In this document: piece after piece, positions 38,530-46,654 of the stretch
How positions within the stretch are numbered: the first letter of the stretch is position 1
Layout of the letters: each line of letters opens with the position of its first letter
Origin: Agrobacterium tumefaciens
GTDB taxonomy: Bacteria; Pseudomonadota; Alphaproteobacteria; Rhizobiales; Rhizobiaceae
NCBI GenBank assembly: GCA_017744915.1
Contig: JAGIAH010000005.1
Span: 218,139-282,138, forward strand
Direction: 5' to 3'
Length of the DNA: 64,000 bases
The notes under the pieces: model-generated
What the model was told of the DNA's origin: nothing
The model's database searches: none
What the model saw: the letters and a program-made list of their open reading frames with translations, nothing else
Program-made: the position numbers and the translations under genes

Positions 38530-39458
38530 TGGCCCGCCTCCTTGGGATCAAGCGCATCGCGCAGCCCATCGCCCAGCAGGTTGAAACCGAGGCTGACGAT
38601 GAGGATCGCCACGCCCGGCATGGCCGCAACCCACCATTGGTCGAGGATAAAACGACGGCCCGAAGCGATCATCGCTCCCCATTCCGGCAGCGGCGGCTGT
38701 GCGCCGAGGCCGAGGAAGCCGAGGCCGGCAGCGGTGAGGATGATGCCCGCCATATCCAGCGTCACACGCACGATGAGCGATGACAGGCAGAGCGGCATGA
38801 CGTGTTTCAAGACGATGCGGAACGGCGACGCCCCCATGAGCTTCACCGCCGCGATGAAATCGGAATTGCGGAACGTCATGGTTTCGGCACGCGCGATGCG
38901 CGCATAGGGCGGCCATGAGGTGAGCGCGATGGCGAGCACCGCGTTCTCGATGCCCGGCCCGAGTGCGGCGACGAGCGCCAGCGCCAGAACGAGCTTCGGA
39001 AAGGCAAGGAAGATATCGGTGATGCGCATCAGCACCGCATCCACCCAGCCGCCGGCATAACCGGAAACTGTGCCGACGATGAGGCCGACGGGCGCTGCGA
39101 TGATGGCGACCAAGAGCACGACGAACAGCGTCAGCCGCGAGCCGTGGATGAGGCGCGAGAGAATGTCACGCCCCTGATCGTCGGTGCCGAGCAGGTAACC
39201 TTCCGTGCCGGGCGGCAAAAGCCGGGCATTGCGCAGGTCACCCTGCACCGGGTTATGCGGCGCCAGCACATCGGCAAACAGCGCAACGAACAGCAGCGCG
39301 ATGATGATGCCAAGGCCAAGCAGCGCCAGCCGGTTTTCCGAAAACCGCCGCCAGATGACATAGGCGCGGCCAAGGCGGGCCTGCTTGCGCGAGGCCGGCC
39401 GGTCGGAAAGCAGCCATTCGCGGCTATAGGGTTTGATCGTATCTGTCGACATCGTCAT
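38526..39458 (-). CDS. Peptide-type ABC transporter permease, DppC-like (module C)
   Basis: A 310-residue permease with an N-terminal OppC_N segment and about six helices. The EAA loop is FIAAVKLMGASPFRIVLKHVMPLCLSS and the C-terminus is GLRDALDPKEAGQ. The ATG at 39458 overlaps the DppB-like stop by four bases, which fixes the start; the longer open frame upstream lies inside the DppB gene. Confidence 0.9.
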   Translation of the reverse strand: MTMSTDTIKPYSREWLLSDRPASRKQARLGRAYVIWRRFSENRLALLGLGIIIALLFVALFADVLAPHNPVQGDLRNARLLPPGTEGYLLGTDDQGRDILSRLIHGSRLTLFVVLLVAIIAAPVGLIVGTVSGYAGGWVDAVLMRITDIFLAFPKLVLALALVAALGPGIENAVLAIALTSWPPYARIARAETMTFRNSDFIAAVKLMGASPFRIVLKHVMPLCLSSLIVRVTLDMAGIILTAAGLGFLGLGAQPPLPEWGAMIASGRRFILDQWWVAAMPGVAILIVSLGFNLLGDGLRDALDPKEAGQ

Positions 39459-40516
39459 CGGCTGCGCGTCCTTGGATCGAGCGTCCGGTAAAGCAGATCG
39501 GAGAAGAGATTGATGCCGACGAAGATGGCGCCGATCACGATCGTGCCGCCAAGAACGGCATTCATATCCGCATTCTGCAGGGAATTGGTGATGTAAAGGC
39601 CGAGCCCCGGCCAGGCGAAGATGGTTTCGGTCAGCACCGAACCTTCCAGCAGACCGGCATAGGACAACGCAATCACGGTCACCAGCGGCACGGCGGCATT
39701 GCGCAGCGCGTGGAACCAGATGATGCGGGTTTCCGAAAGCCCCTTGGCGCGGGCCGCGACGATATATTCCTGGGCGAGTTCGTTCAGCATGAAAGAACGC
39801 GTCATGCGGCTGATATAGGCCAGCGAGAAATAACCGAGCAGGGAGGCCGGCAGGATGATGTGGCGGAAGAGATCCCACAACACGTCCCATTGCCGCTGCC
39901 AGATCGCGTCAATCAGGAAAAAGCCCGTGACCGGCGTGAAGGTGAATTCATAAACGATATCCATGCGGCCGGGATAAGCCACCCATTGCAGCCGGGCGTA
40001 AAACACCAGCAGCGCGAGCAGGCCGAGCCAGAAGATCGGCACGGAATAACCGATGAGGCCGATGACGCGCACCACCTGATCGGCAAAGCTGCCGCGTTTC
40101 ACGGCAGCGAGAACGCCGAGCGGAATGCCGAAGACGGCGCCGATGATCGTGCCTATCGTGGCAAGCTCGATCGTTGCCGGAAACACCCGTTTGATATCCT
40201 CCATCACCGGGTTGGTGGTGAGGACGGACGTGCCGAAATCACCCGAAAGCGCCTGCTTCAGGTAAAGGAAAAACTGCTGCCAGAGCGGCAGGTTGAGGCC
40301 GAGCTGCTCACGCACCCGCTCGACCACATGCGCAGGCGCACGGTCGCCGACGATCGCCAGTGCGGGATCGATCGGTACGACGCGGCCGATGAAAAATGTG
40401 ACCGCCATCAGACCCAGAAAGGTGGTGATGACGGTGACGGCGAAGCCGAGAACGGCTTTCACGCGGGCATTGGCACGGCGTTTGCCGTGCCTCGCCTTGC
40501 TATTGGTTTCAACCAT
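39455..40516 (-). CDS. Peptide-type ABC transporter permease, DppB-like (module C)
   Basis: A 353-residue permease with a basic N-terminal tail (KARHGKRRANARVK), six helices and the EAA loop YIVAARAKGLSETRIIWFHALRNAAVPLV. The ATG at 40516 is used here. A TTG two codons upstream (40522) is better spaced from an AAGGA, so translation may start there. It follows the binding-protein gene by about 20 bases. Confidence 0.88.
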   Translation of the reverse strand: MVETNSKARHGKRRANARVKAVLGFAVTVITTFLGLMAVTFFIGRVVPIDPALAIVGDRAPAHVVERVREQLGLNLPLWQQFFLYLKQALSGDFGTSVLTTNPVMEDIKRVFPATIELATIGTIIGAVFGIPLGVLAAVKRGSFADQVVRVIGLIGYSVPIFWLGLLALLVFYARLQWVAYPGRMDIVYEFTFTPVTGFFLIDAIWQRQWDVLWDLFRHIILPASLLGYFSLAYISRMTRSFMLNELAQEYIVAARAKGLSETRIIWFHALRNAAVPLVTVIALSYAGLLEGSVLTETIFAWPGLGLYITNSLQNADMNAVLGGTIVIGAIFVGINLFSDLLYRTLDPRTRSR

Positions 40517-40540
40517 GCTCAAGAGACCGATCCTTCCGGA

Positions 40541-42181
40541 TCATTCCTTGGAGATGGTGTAGACGTAGTTGGTGTCGAAGCTCGGGCCGAGCTTCAGGCC
40601 CTTGAGCTTGGCGGAATAACCGGCAACTTCCGTCTGCTGGAAGATGATGACGAAGGGACCCTTCGCCAGAACTTCCTTCTGCAGGTTCTGATAGATCGCC
40701 GCGCGCTTGGCGCTGTCCTTCTCCAGCAGAGCCGACTGGGTTTCCTTGGTCAGATCAGGAACGTCCCAGGCATTACGCCAGGCGAGCGTCTTGTTCTTGC
40801 CCTCATCGGAATTGTCGTAGTTGATGGTGAAGGTTTCCGCATTCGAGTTCGGGTCGAAATAGTCCGAACCCCACTGACCGATGTAGATATCGTGGGTGCG
40901 GGCGCGATATTTGGTCAGGGTTTGCTTGCCGTCACCCGGAATGATTTCCAGCTTGATGCCGGCCTGCGCCAGCGTCTGCTGCACGCTTTCGGCAATGCCG
41001 GTCACCGGCTGCGTATTGCGCACATCCATGGTCACGGTGAAGCCGTCCTTCAGGCCGGCCTTGGCGAGAAGTTCCTTCGCCTTGGCGACGTCGAGCTTGT
41101 AGGGGTTCTCATCAAGCGCGCCAAGCTGGCCCTTCGGCAGGAAGGTCTGGTGGATTTCGCCGATGCCCTTGATGATCGTCGCGCCGATCGCATCGTAGTC
41201 GACCAGATATTTCAGGGCTTCGACGACTTCCGGCTTCTTCAGATTCTCGTTTTTCTGGTTGAGGCTGAAATAATAGACGGTGCCCTTGGGCGCAGACGTG
41301 ACGGCAAGGCCTTCCTTCTTGGAGACCGCTTCCATGTCGCCGGGCTCGAGGTTACGGGCAACGTCGATATCGCCGTTCTCAAGCGCCAGGCGCTGGCCGG
41401 AGCTTTCCTTCATGTGGCGATAGACGACACGCTTCAGCTTCGGCTTCTCACCGTAATAATTCGGGTTGGCTTCGAGGATCACCGCCTCGTTGGCCTTCCA
41501 GCCGAGGATCTTGTAAGGGCCGGAACCGGCATAACCCGTCTTCAGGAATTCATTGCCGAAATCCGTGTCGTATTTGTAATCGGCGCTTGGCGTAACAGAC
41601 TTCGCCTTTTCGGTGATGAACTTCTTGTCGACCACCGAAGCGACGGTCGCGGTCAGCACGTTCAGTACGAAGCTCGGCGCGTATGGCTTGTCGACCGTCA
41701 GGACGAAGGTGTTTGCATCGGTCGCTTTGGCTTTTTCAGTGACGTTGTCACCCTTGAGGCCGAACTGCGTCAAAAGGAATGCCGGCGACTTGTCGAGCTT
41801 GACGGCGCGCTCGAAGGAGAAGGCCACATCATCAGCGGTGACCGGATTGCCGGAAGCGAATTTCAGGCCGGATTTCAGCTTGAACGTATAGGTGAGACCA
41901 TCATCGGAGGTCGTCCAGCTCTCGGCCAGATCGCCGATTACCTTGGATGTGTCGTTCAAATCGATGGAAACGAGCTTGCTGTAAGTGTTGCCGGTAACTT
42001 CGGCGGCAGACAGTTCGAATGCCTCACCCGGATCGAGCGTGATGATGTCGTCGATGGCGAAACCTTCGACCAGCGTATCGGCCGGCGTGGCCGCAAAAGC
42101 GTGCGGCGCAGACAGCATCATCAGCGACAGAGCGGCGCTGGTGCTGAGAATACGCATGGATTTGTTGAGCGATTTGATCAT
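40541..42181 (-). CDS. Peptide-type ABC transporter periplasmic binding protein (module C)
   Basis: A 546-residue SBP_bac_5 protein with a Sec signal peptide at about residues 1-30 (cleavage near HAFAA). The family segment FKLKSGLKFASGNPVTADDVAFSFERAV is present. GGGGA lies upstream of the ATG at 42181. It follows the M19 dipeptidase gene by 50 bases. Its neighbours suggest a dipeptide-like ligand. Confidence 0.87.
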   Translation of the reverse strand: MIKSLNKSMRILSTSAALSLMMLSAPHAFAATPADTLVEGFAIDDIITLDPGEAFELSAAEVTGNTYSKLVSIDLNDTSKVIGDLAESWTTSDDGLTYTFKLKSGLKFASGNPVTADDVAFSFERAVKLDKSPAFLLTQFGLKGDNVTEKAKATDANTFVLTVDKPYAPSFVLNVLTATVASVVDKKFITEKAKSVTPSADYKYDTDFGNEFLKTGYAGSGPYKILGWKANEAVILEANPNYYGEKPKLKRVVYRHMKESSGQRLALENGDIDVARNLEPGDMEAVSKKEGLAVTSAPKGTVYYFSLNQKNENLKKPEVVEALKYLVDYDAIGATIIKGIGEIHQTFLPKGQLGALDENPYKLDVAKAKELLAKAGLKDGFTVTMDVRNTQPVTGIAESVQQTLAQAGIKLEIIPGDGKQTLTKYRARTHDIYIGQWGSDYFDPNSNAETFTINYDNSDEGKNKTLAWRNAWDVPDLTKETQSALLEKDSAKRAAIYQNLQKEVLAKGPFVIIFQQTEVAGYSAKLKGLKLGPSFDTNYVYTISKE

Positions 42182-42231
42182 AGGATCTCCCCTTTTGTTA
42201 TGAGATTGATTTGGTTCGCTTAAAACTGGTC

Positions 42232-43287
42232 TCAGGCCGCCTCGTGCCAGGCCTGAGACAAAACACGCAGCCAGTTTTCCCGGCATATTTTAGCAAGCTC
42301 TCCATCACCGTAGCCTGCCGATTTCAGCGCCGCAACCAGATTGTGGTTGCCGCTGGCATCGGCCACTCCAACGGGTACGGTTGCACCGTCGAAATCCGAT
42401 CCGAGCGCCACGCAGTCGATGCCCATGCGTTCCACCATGTAGTCGATATGGCGTACCATGTCGGACAGCGGCGTATCGGCAATGTCACGCGCATCCGCCC
42501 GCAACATGGTCACGGCGTAGTTGAGGCCCACCAGCCCGCCACTCTCCCGGATGGCATCCATCTGCCGGTCGGTGAGATTGCGGGCGACGGGGGTGAGCGC
42601 ATGCGCGTTGGAATGGCTGGCGATCAGCGGCTGGTTGGTGGTCTTGGCCACATCCCAGAAGCCTTTTTCGGTGATATGGGCGAGATCGATGAGAATGCCG
42701 AGCCGGTTGCATTCCTTCACCAGCCGAAATCCGGCATCGGTGAGGCCGGGCGCCGTATCGGGCGACATGGGATAAGAGAAGGGAACGCCATGGCCGAAAA
42801 TATTGTGCCGGCTCCAGACCGGGCCGAGCGAACGCAGGCCGGCGGCGTAAAACACCTCCAGCGCATCGAGATCGGCGCCAATCGCCTCGCAGCCTTCCAT
42901 GTGCAGCACGGCGGCGAAAATATCCTCGGCAAAGGCCTTGCGGATATCGGCCGTGGAACGGCAGAGCCGCCATGCGCCCGCGCGATCGAGCCGCAGCGCA
43001 ATCGCCGCCTTCTCCATGGCGATATCGAGGGAAGGCAGACGCTCAAGCGGAGAGGCGAGCGGCGTGTCGTAATGACCCTGTTCATCCGGTTCCTGCAGGA
43101 TCAGATCGCCGGAGGGGATATAGATCGCGCAGATGCCGCCACCGAGACCACCTGCCCTTGCACGGGGACCATCGATATGGCCTTCGCGCGTGCCGTTCTT
43201 GAATTCGGCCACGGGATCGGCACCGGCCTTGCTGTTGCGCCACAAACGAAGCAGCACATCATTATGACCGTCAAACACTGCATGCAT
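42232..43287 (-). CDS. M19 family membrane-type dipeptidase
   Basis: A 351-residue zinc dipeptidase of the renal dipeptidase family, which cleaves dipeptides and can accept D-amino acids at the C-terminal position. Binuclear metal ligands are visible: His8 and Asp10 (DGHND), the bridging Glu131 (HMEG), His204 (LAHIT) and His225 (SHSNAHAL), plus Asp299 or Asp301 (GSDFDG). No signal peptide is seen, so it is cytoplasmic and would act on imported dipeptides. It is the first gene of the module C operon. Confidence 0.9.
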   Translation of the reverse strand: MHAVFDGHNDVLLRLWRNSKAGADPVAEFKNGTREGHIDGPRARAGGLGGGICAIYIPSGDLILQEPDEQGHYDTPLASPLERLPSLDIAMEKAAIALRLDRAGAWRLCRSTADIRKAFAEDIFAAVLHMEGCEAIGADLDALEVFYAAGLRSLGPVWSRHNIFGHGVPFSYPMSPDTAPGLTDAGFRLVKECNRLGILIDLAHITEKGFWDVAKTTNQPLIASHSNAHALTPVARNLTDRQMDAIRESGGLVGLNYAVTMLRADARDIADTPLSDMVRHIDYMVERMGIDCVALGSDFDGATVPVGVADASGNHNLVAALKSAGYGDGELAKICRENWLRVLSQAWHEAA

Positions 43288-43374
43288 GGGAAGAAATTCC
43301 AGTCATCGAAAGAACAAAACGGGGAGCGGGCAGACGCCGGGATGACACCGCGCGAAAGCAAACCGGCTTATTTT

Positions 43375-43399
43375 CGCCGACCGCTATTGTCTGTCGGCG
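43375..43399. promoter_or_regulatory. Inverted repeat upstream of the module C operon
   Basis: CGCCGAC at 43375-43381 and GTCGGCG at 43393-43399 are perfect inverted repeats with an 11-base spacer, about 90 bases before the dipeptidase start. Candidate regulator site or terminator arm of the upstream phosphoribosyltransferase gene; no T-run follows. Confidence 0.3.
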
Positions 43400-43493
43400 G
43401 CGATCTTAGGACGATCTCTTCCGGCTTCGCAAGGTAGAAATTAGGCACCGGTGAAATTATCACCTCTTGCCTTTTGCCGGAACTTGCGCAACG

Positions 43494-44201
43494 TCAAGCG
43501 CGCCAGCCGCCTTCCGTTTTTGTGAGCAGCGGCGTGGCAAAAACGCCCCTCACCCGTTCCGGCCATTCCGGCCCGAAGGCAGCGATTTTTTCCCGCCAGC
43601 GATCCGATTGCAGCATGGCCGCGCCGATGACGGCGGGGCGGATGCCGGAGGCGGCAAGAAGCGAAAGACCGGAAATGATGGAGCTGCCGCTGGAAATCAC
43701 ATCATCCACCAACGCCACCCGCCGGTTCTCGATGAGCGGCAACATGCGCGGGTCGATATAAAGCCGTTTTTCCTGCCGGGTGGTGATGGAGGACATGGGC
43801 ACCGATAGCTCATCCAGATACCAGAATTTGCGCGAGGTGCCGAGCGGTACGTAACGGGAATGGCCGAGACGGCGGGCAACGGCGGCCGCGAGGGTGAGGC
43901 CGAGCGTCGGCAGGCCGATCACGACATCCGGGCTGAAGGGCGCGAGCCTGGCGGCGAGATCCGCCGCCAGCGCTTCCAGCACCTCGAAAGAGGCCTGATT
44001 GACGATGAGCGAAGCCAATGCATGCTCACCATCCGCAAGCGGCCTTATCGGCAGGCAGATCTGCCGGCCATCATCCAGCTGTGCCGGAAAGAAGGTGGAA
44101 TGTGGACCTGTGGCATCGAAGCTGGCGGGTGGAAGGATATCCTGCCAGAACTCGTGCGGCGCGGCGGGAGACTGGGCAGCAGGCGATGCGGATGACGGCA
44201 T
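43494..44201 (-). CDS. Type I phosphoribosyltransferase-like protein
   Basis: A 235-residue protein with the PRPP-binding signature VALVDDVISSGSSI at about residues 163-176 and a preceding LPTLGLTLAAAVARRLG segment, as in adenine/xanthine-type phosphoribosyltransferases. An N-terminal portion of about 90 residues is longer than in compact APRT enzymes. The acceptor base cannot be read from sequence. It is divergent from the M20 gene at 44514 and upstream of module C on the same strand, but 206 bases separate it from the dipeptidase. Confidence 0.8.
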   Translation of the reverse strand: MPSSASPAAQSPAAPHEFWQDILPPASFDATGPHSTFFPAQLDDGRQICLPIRPLADGEHALASLIVNQASFEVLEALAADLAARLAPFSPDVVIGLPTLGLTLAAAVARRLGHSRYVPLGTSRKFWYLDELSVPMSSITTRQEKRLYIDPRMLPLIENRRVALVDDVISSGSSIISGLSLLAASGIRPAVIGAAMLQSDRWREKIAAFGPEWPERVRGVFATPLLTKTEGGWRA

Positions 44202-44513
44202 CGTTTTTTCCTTTCAGAACCAAGGTGGCGCCAAACAGATACGGTTTGCGAGCCACGCCAACAGGGTTCGATACATCAGGCATTACAGCAACCGCAAACA
44301 CGCGGCGGGTTCATTTCATTGGCTTTTTCCGCTAGGGTATTTTTGTTTTCTACGAAACAGGAAAATACTCCAGTTCTTTGTTTTCCGCATTTCCGAACGC
44401 AAAACCGCTACACAGTTTTGCTGGAAATGCTCTAGAACGGAAACAAAGCAACAGGCATTCGGACAAACCCACCTATGACGCGGGTTTTCCCCATATTCAA
44501 GGACAAGCTTCCC

Positions 44514-45686
44514 ATGAGACTGCTGGACCGGATCGGCGAGGACCTGCCATTTCTGACGGAGCTTCGCCACGATCTGCACGCGCATCCCGAACTGGGTTTC
44601 GAAGAGGAGAGAACCAGCGCCATCGTTGCCGATCTCCTCGAGCGCGCCGGGCTGAAGGTGCATCGCGGCCTCGGTGGCACCGGTGTGGTCGGCACGTTGC
44701 AGGTGGGTAACGGCACCCGCAGCATCGGCCTGCGCGCCGATATGGATGCGCTGGCCATGCCTGAAGTGCCCGACCGGCCCTATAAATCGAAATTTCCCGG
44801 CAAGATGCACGCCTGCGGCCATGACGGCCACACCGCCATGCTGCTGGGTGCCGCGCGTTATCTCGCCAAGACCCGCGATTTTTCCGGCACCGTGCATTTC
44901 ATCTTCCAGCCGGCTGAAGAAGGTCGTGGCGGCGCCAAAAAAATGGTGGAAGACGGGCTTTTCGACCTGTTTCCCTGCGATGCGGTCTATGGCCTGCACA
45001 ATATGCCGGGGCTCGGGCTTGACGAAATGGCGGTGGTGGAAGGTCCGCAGCTTGCCTCTTCCGACAGCTGGCGCGTTACGTTCAAGGGCATCGGCACCCA
45101 TGGCGCCAAGCCGCATCTCGGCCGTGACCCGGTGACGGCGGCGGGCACTTTCCTCGCCTCGCTGCAAAACATCGTCGGCCGCGTCATCGATCCTTTGCAA
45201 CCCGCCGTCGTCAGCGCCTGTTCGGTGCAGGCGGGTGACCCGAAGGCGCTCAACGTCATTCCCGATCTCGTCGAAATCGGCGGCACGGCGCGCGCCTATG
45301 CGGCAGATGTGCGCGACCAGCTGGAGACGGAAATCGGCCGGCTGGCAAAGGGCACGGCGGCGATGTTCGGCATCGAGGCGCATTACGAATTCATCCGCCG
45401 TATTCCCCCCGTCATCAACGAGGCGGATGCGACGAAACGGGCGCTACGCGCCGCAAAAACCGTCTTCGGCACCAAAACCCGTACCGCCTTCCCGCCTTCG
45501 ACCGCCGGCGATGACTTCGCCTTTTTCGCCGGCGAAGCTCCCGGCTGCTACGTCTGGCTCGGTAACGGCCCGGCGGTGGATGGCGCGCTGCACCACAACA
45601 CCTCCTATGACTTCAACGATGCGGCCATCGTGCCGGGCGTCGCGTTCTGGGCGACATTGGTGGAGCAGGAGCTGGCGGCGGAGTAG
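44514..45686 (+). CDS. M20-family amidohydrolase, second copy
   Basis: A 390-residue M20D amidohydrolase with HACGHDGHTAMLLG, RADMDALAMPE and PAEEGRGGAKKM, plus the C-terminal PSTAGDDFAFFAGE segment. It is a paralogue of the enzyme at 24061-25224. ATG 44514 was chosen because AAGGA lies about nine bases upstream and the N-terminus then matches the family; ATG 44475 is an in-frame alternative. The 44202-44513 gap is AT-richer and looks like a divergent promoter region. The substrate is an N-acyl amino acid or related amide. Confidence 0.85.
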   Translation: MRLLDRIGEDLPFLTELRHDLHAHPELGFEEERTSAIVADLLERAGLKVHRGLGGTGVVGTLQVGNGTRSIGLRADMDALAMPEVPDRPYKSKFPGKMHACGHDGHTAMLLGAARYLAKTRDFSGTVHFIFQPAEEGRGGAKKMVEDGLFDLFPCDAVYGLHNMPGLGLDEMAVVEGPQLASSDSWRVTFKGIGTHGAKPHLGRDPVTAAGTFLASLQNIVGRVIDPLQPAVVSACSVQAGDPKALNVIPDLVEIGGTARAYAADVRDQLETEIGRLAKGTAAMFGIEAHYEFIRRIPPVINEADATKRALRAAKTVFGTKTRTAFPPSTAGDDFAFFAGEAPGCYVWLGNGPAVDGALHHNTSYDFNDAAIVPGVAFWATLVEQELAAE

Positions 45687-45902
45687 CCCCGTCTTGCTGC
45701 CTGCCGTTTTTCGACCGGCAGCAGCTCCGACGCTTGTGGCGAATCATCGGGCGCGGTAATTTCTGCCCGTAGGCTCGACCCACGCCTCCCCCCTCCTTTC
45801 GGGGAAGCATTCGACATGCGGGGTAATATCATCATCGAACCGTCTGTTCGGGCATTCGCATAAGGAGGGATTGCGTTTCAGACCCGCAATAGAGGTCTTT
45901 TG

Positions 45903-46604
45903 ATGAAACTTTCCACTCCGATTTTTCAATTGAAACGGCGGGCCAAACTCATGGTCCGAAACAATGCCATTCCCCTGCACGAAGCGCTGGACCAGATCGC
46001 GCGCGAGGAAGGATTTGCAAGGTGGAGCCTGCTTTCCGCTCACGTTGCGGCGGGTTCCTTATCCGAAAACCTGTTCTTACGCATCGTGAATGGCGACATG
46101 CTGCTGCTTGCCGGCCGCCCAGGCCAGGGCAAGACAGCGCTTGGTTTTGAACTTTTGCGCGCGGCAGCCGAGGACGGACGGCAGTCCGTCTTGTTCACGC
46201 TCGAAATGACGGAGCAACAGGCGCGCAAGCGTATCGAAACATACGCGGCCGGGCAGAAAGAAACCGAGATCGTGACATCGGACGAGATATGCGCGGACTA
46301 CATCATCCGCCATTTGTCACCGGCCAAACCCGGCACCTTCGCCGTGATCGACTATCTGCAGATACTCGACCAGCAGCGGCACAAGCCCGACCTGTCACAA
46401 CAGGTGACCGCCCTTGGGGAATTCGCACTAAAGACCGGCGTCATTTTCGCATTCATCTCGCAGGTCGACCGCTCGTTTGATCCGGACAATAAGCGGCTTC
46501 CCGATATGAGCGATATCCGCCTGCCTAACCTGCTGGATTTGGGCCTCTTCACCAAAGCCTGCTTTCTGCATAATGGCGAGGCGCAGCTTCACAATGTGAA
46601 CTGA
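45903..46604 (+). CDS. Orphan DnaB-like P-loop ATPase domain protein
   Basis: A 233-residue protein of the RecA/DnaB fold without the DnaB N-terminal primase-binding domain. Walker A is GRPGQGKT at residues 71-78. FTLEM near residue 98 resembles DnaB FSLEM. Walker B is VIDYLQIL at 148-155. SQVDR near residue 186 and DMSDIR near 201 match DnaB motifs H3 and H4, but the arginine finger context is lost (LPNLLDL). The first 60 residues contain HEALDQIAREEGFARWSLL, a helical motif I associate with other plasmid and accessory proteins. ATG 45903 has GAGG seven bases upstream. Its role is unknown. Confidence 0.7.
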   Translation: MKLSTPIFQLKRRAKLMVRNNAIPLHEALDQIAREEGFARWSLLSAHVAAGSLSENLFLRIVNGDMLLLAGRPGQGKTALGFELLRAAAEDGRQSVLFTLEMTEQQARKRIETYAAGQKETEIVTSDEICADYIIRHLSPAKPGTFAVIDYLQILDQQRHKPDLSQQVTALGEFALKTGVIFAFISQVDRSFDPDNKRLPDMSDIRLPNLLDLGLFTKACFLHNGEAQLHNVN

Positions 46605-46654
46605 CAGGCACCGGCTGCCGCGACGGAACATCGCGGCAGCCGGCCTTGACGTTA

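Noticed and set aside
45815..45862. Tiny ATG-started frame of 15 codons before the DnaB-like gene
   Set aside because: Too short and without a clear ribosome site; it could be a leader peptide but nothing supports that.
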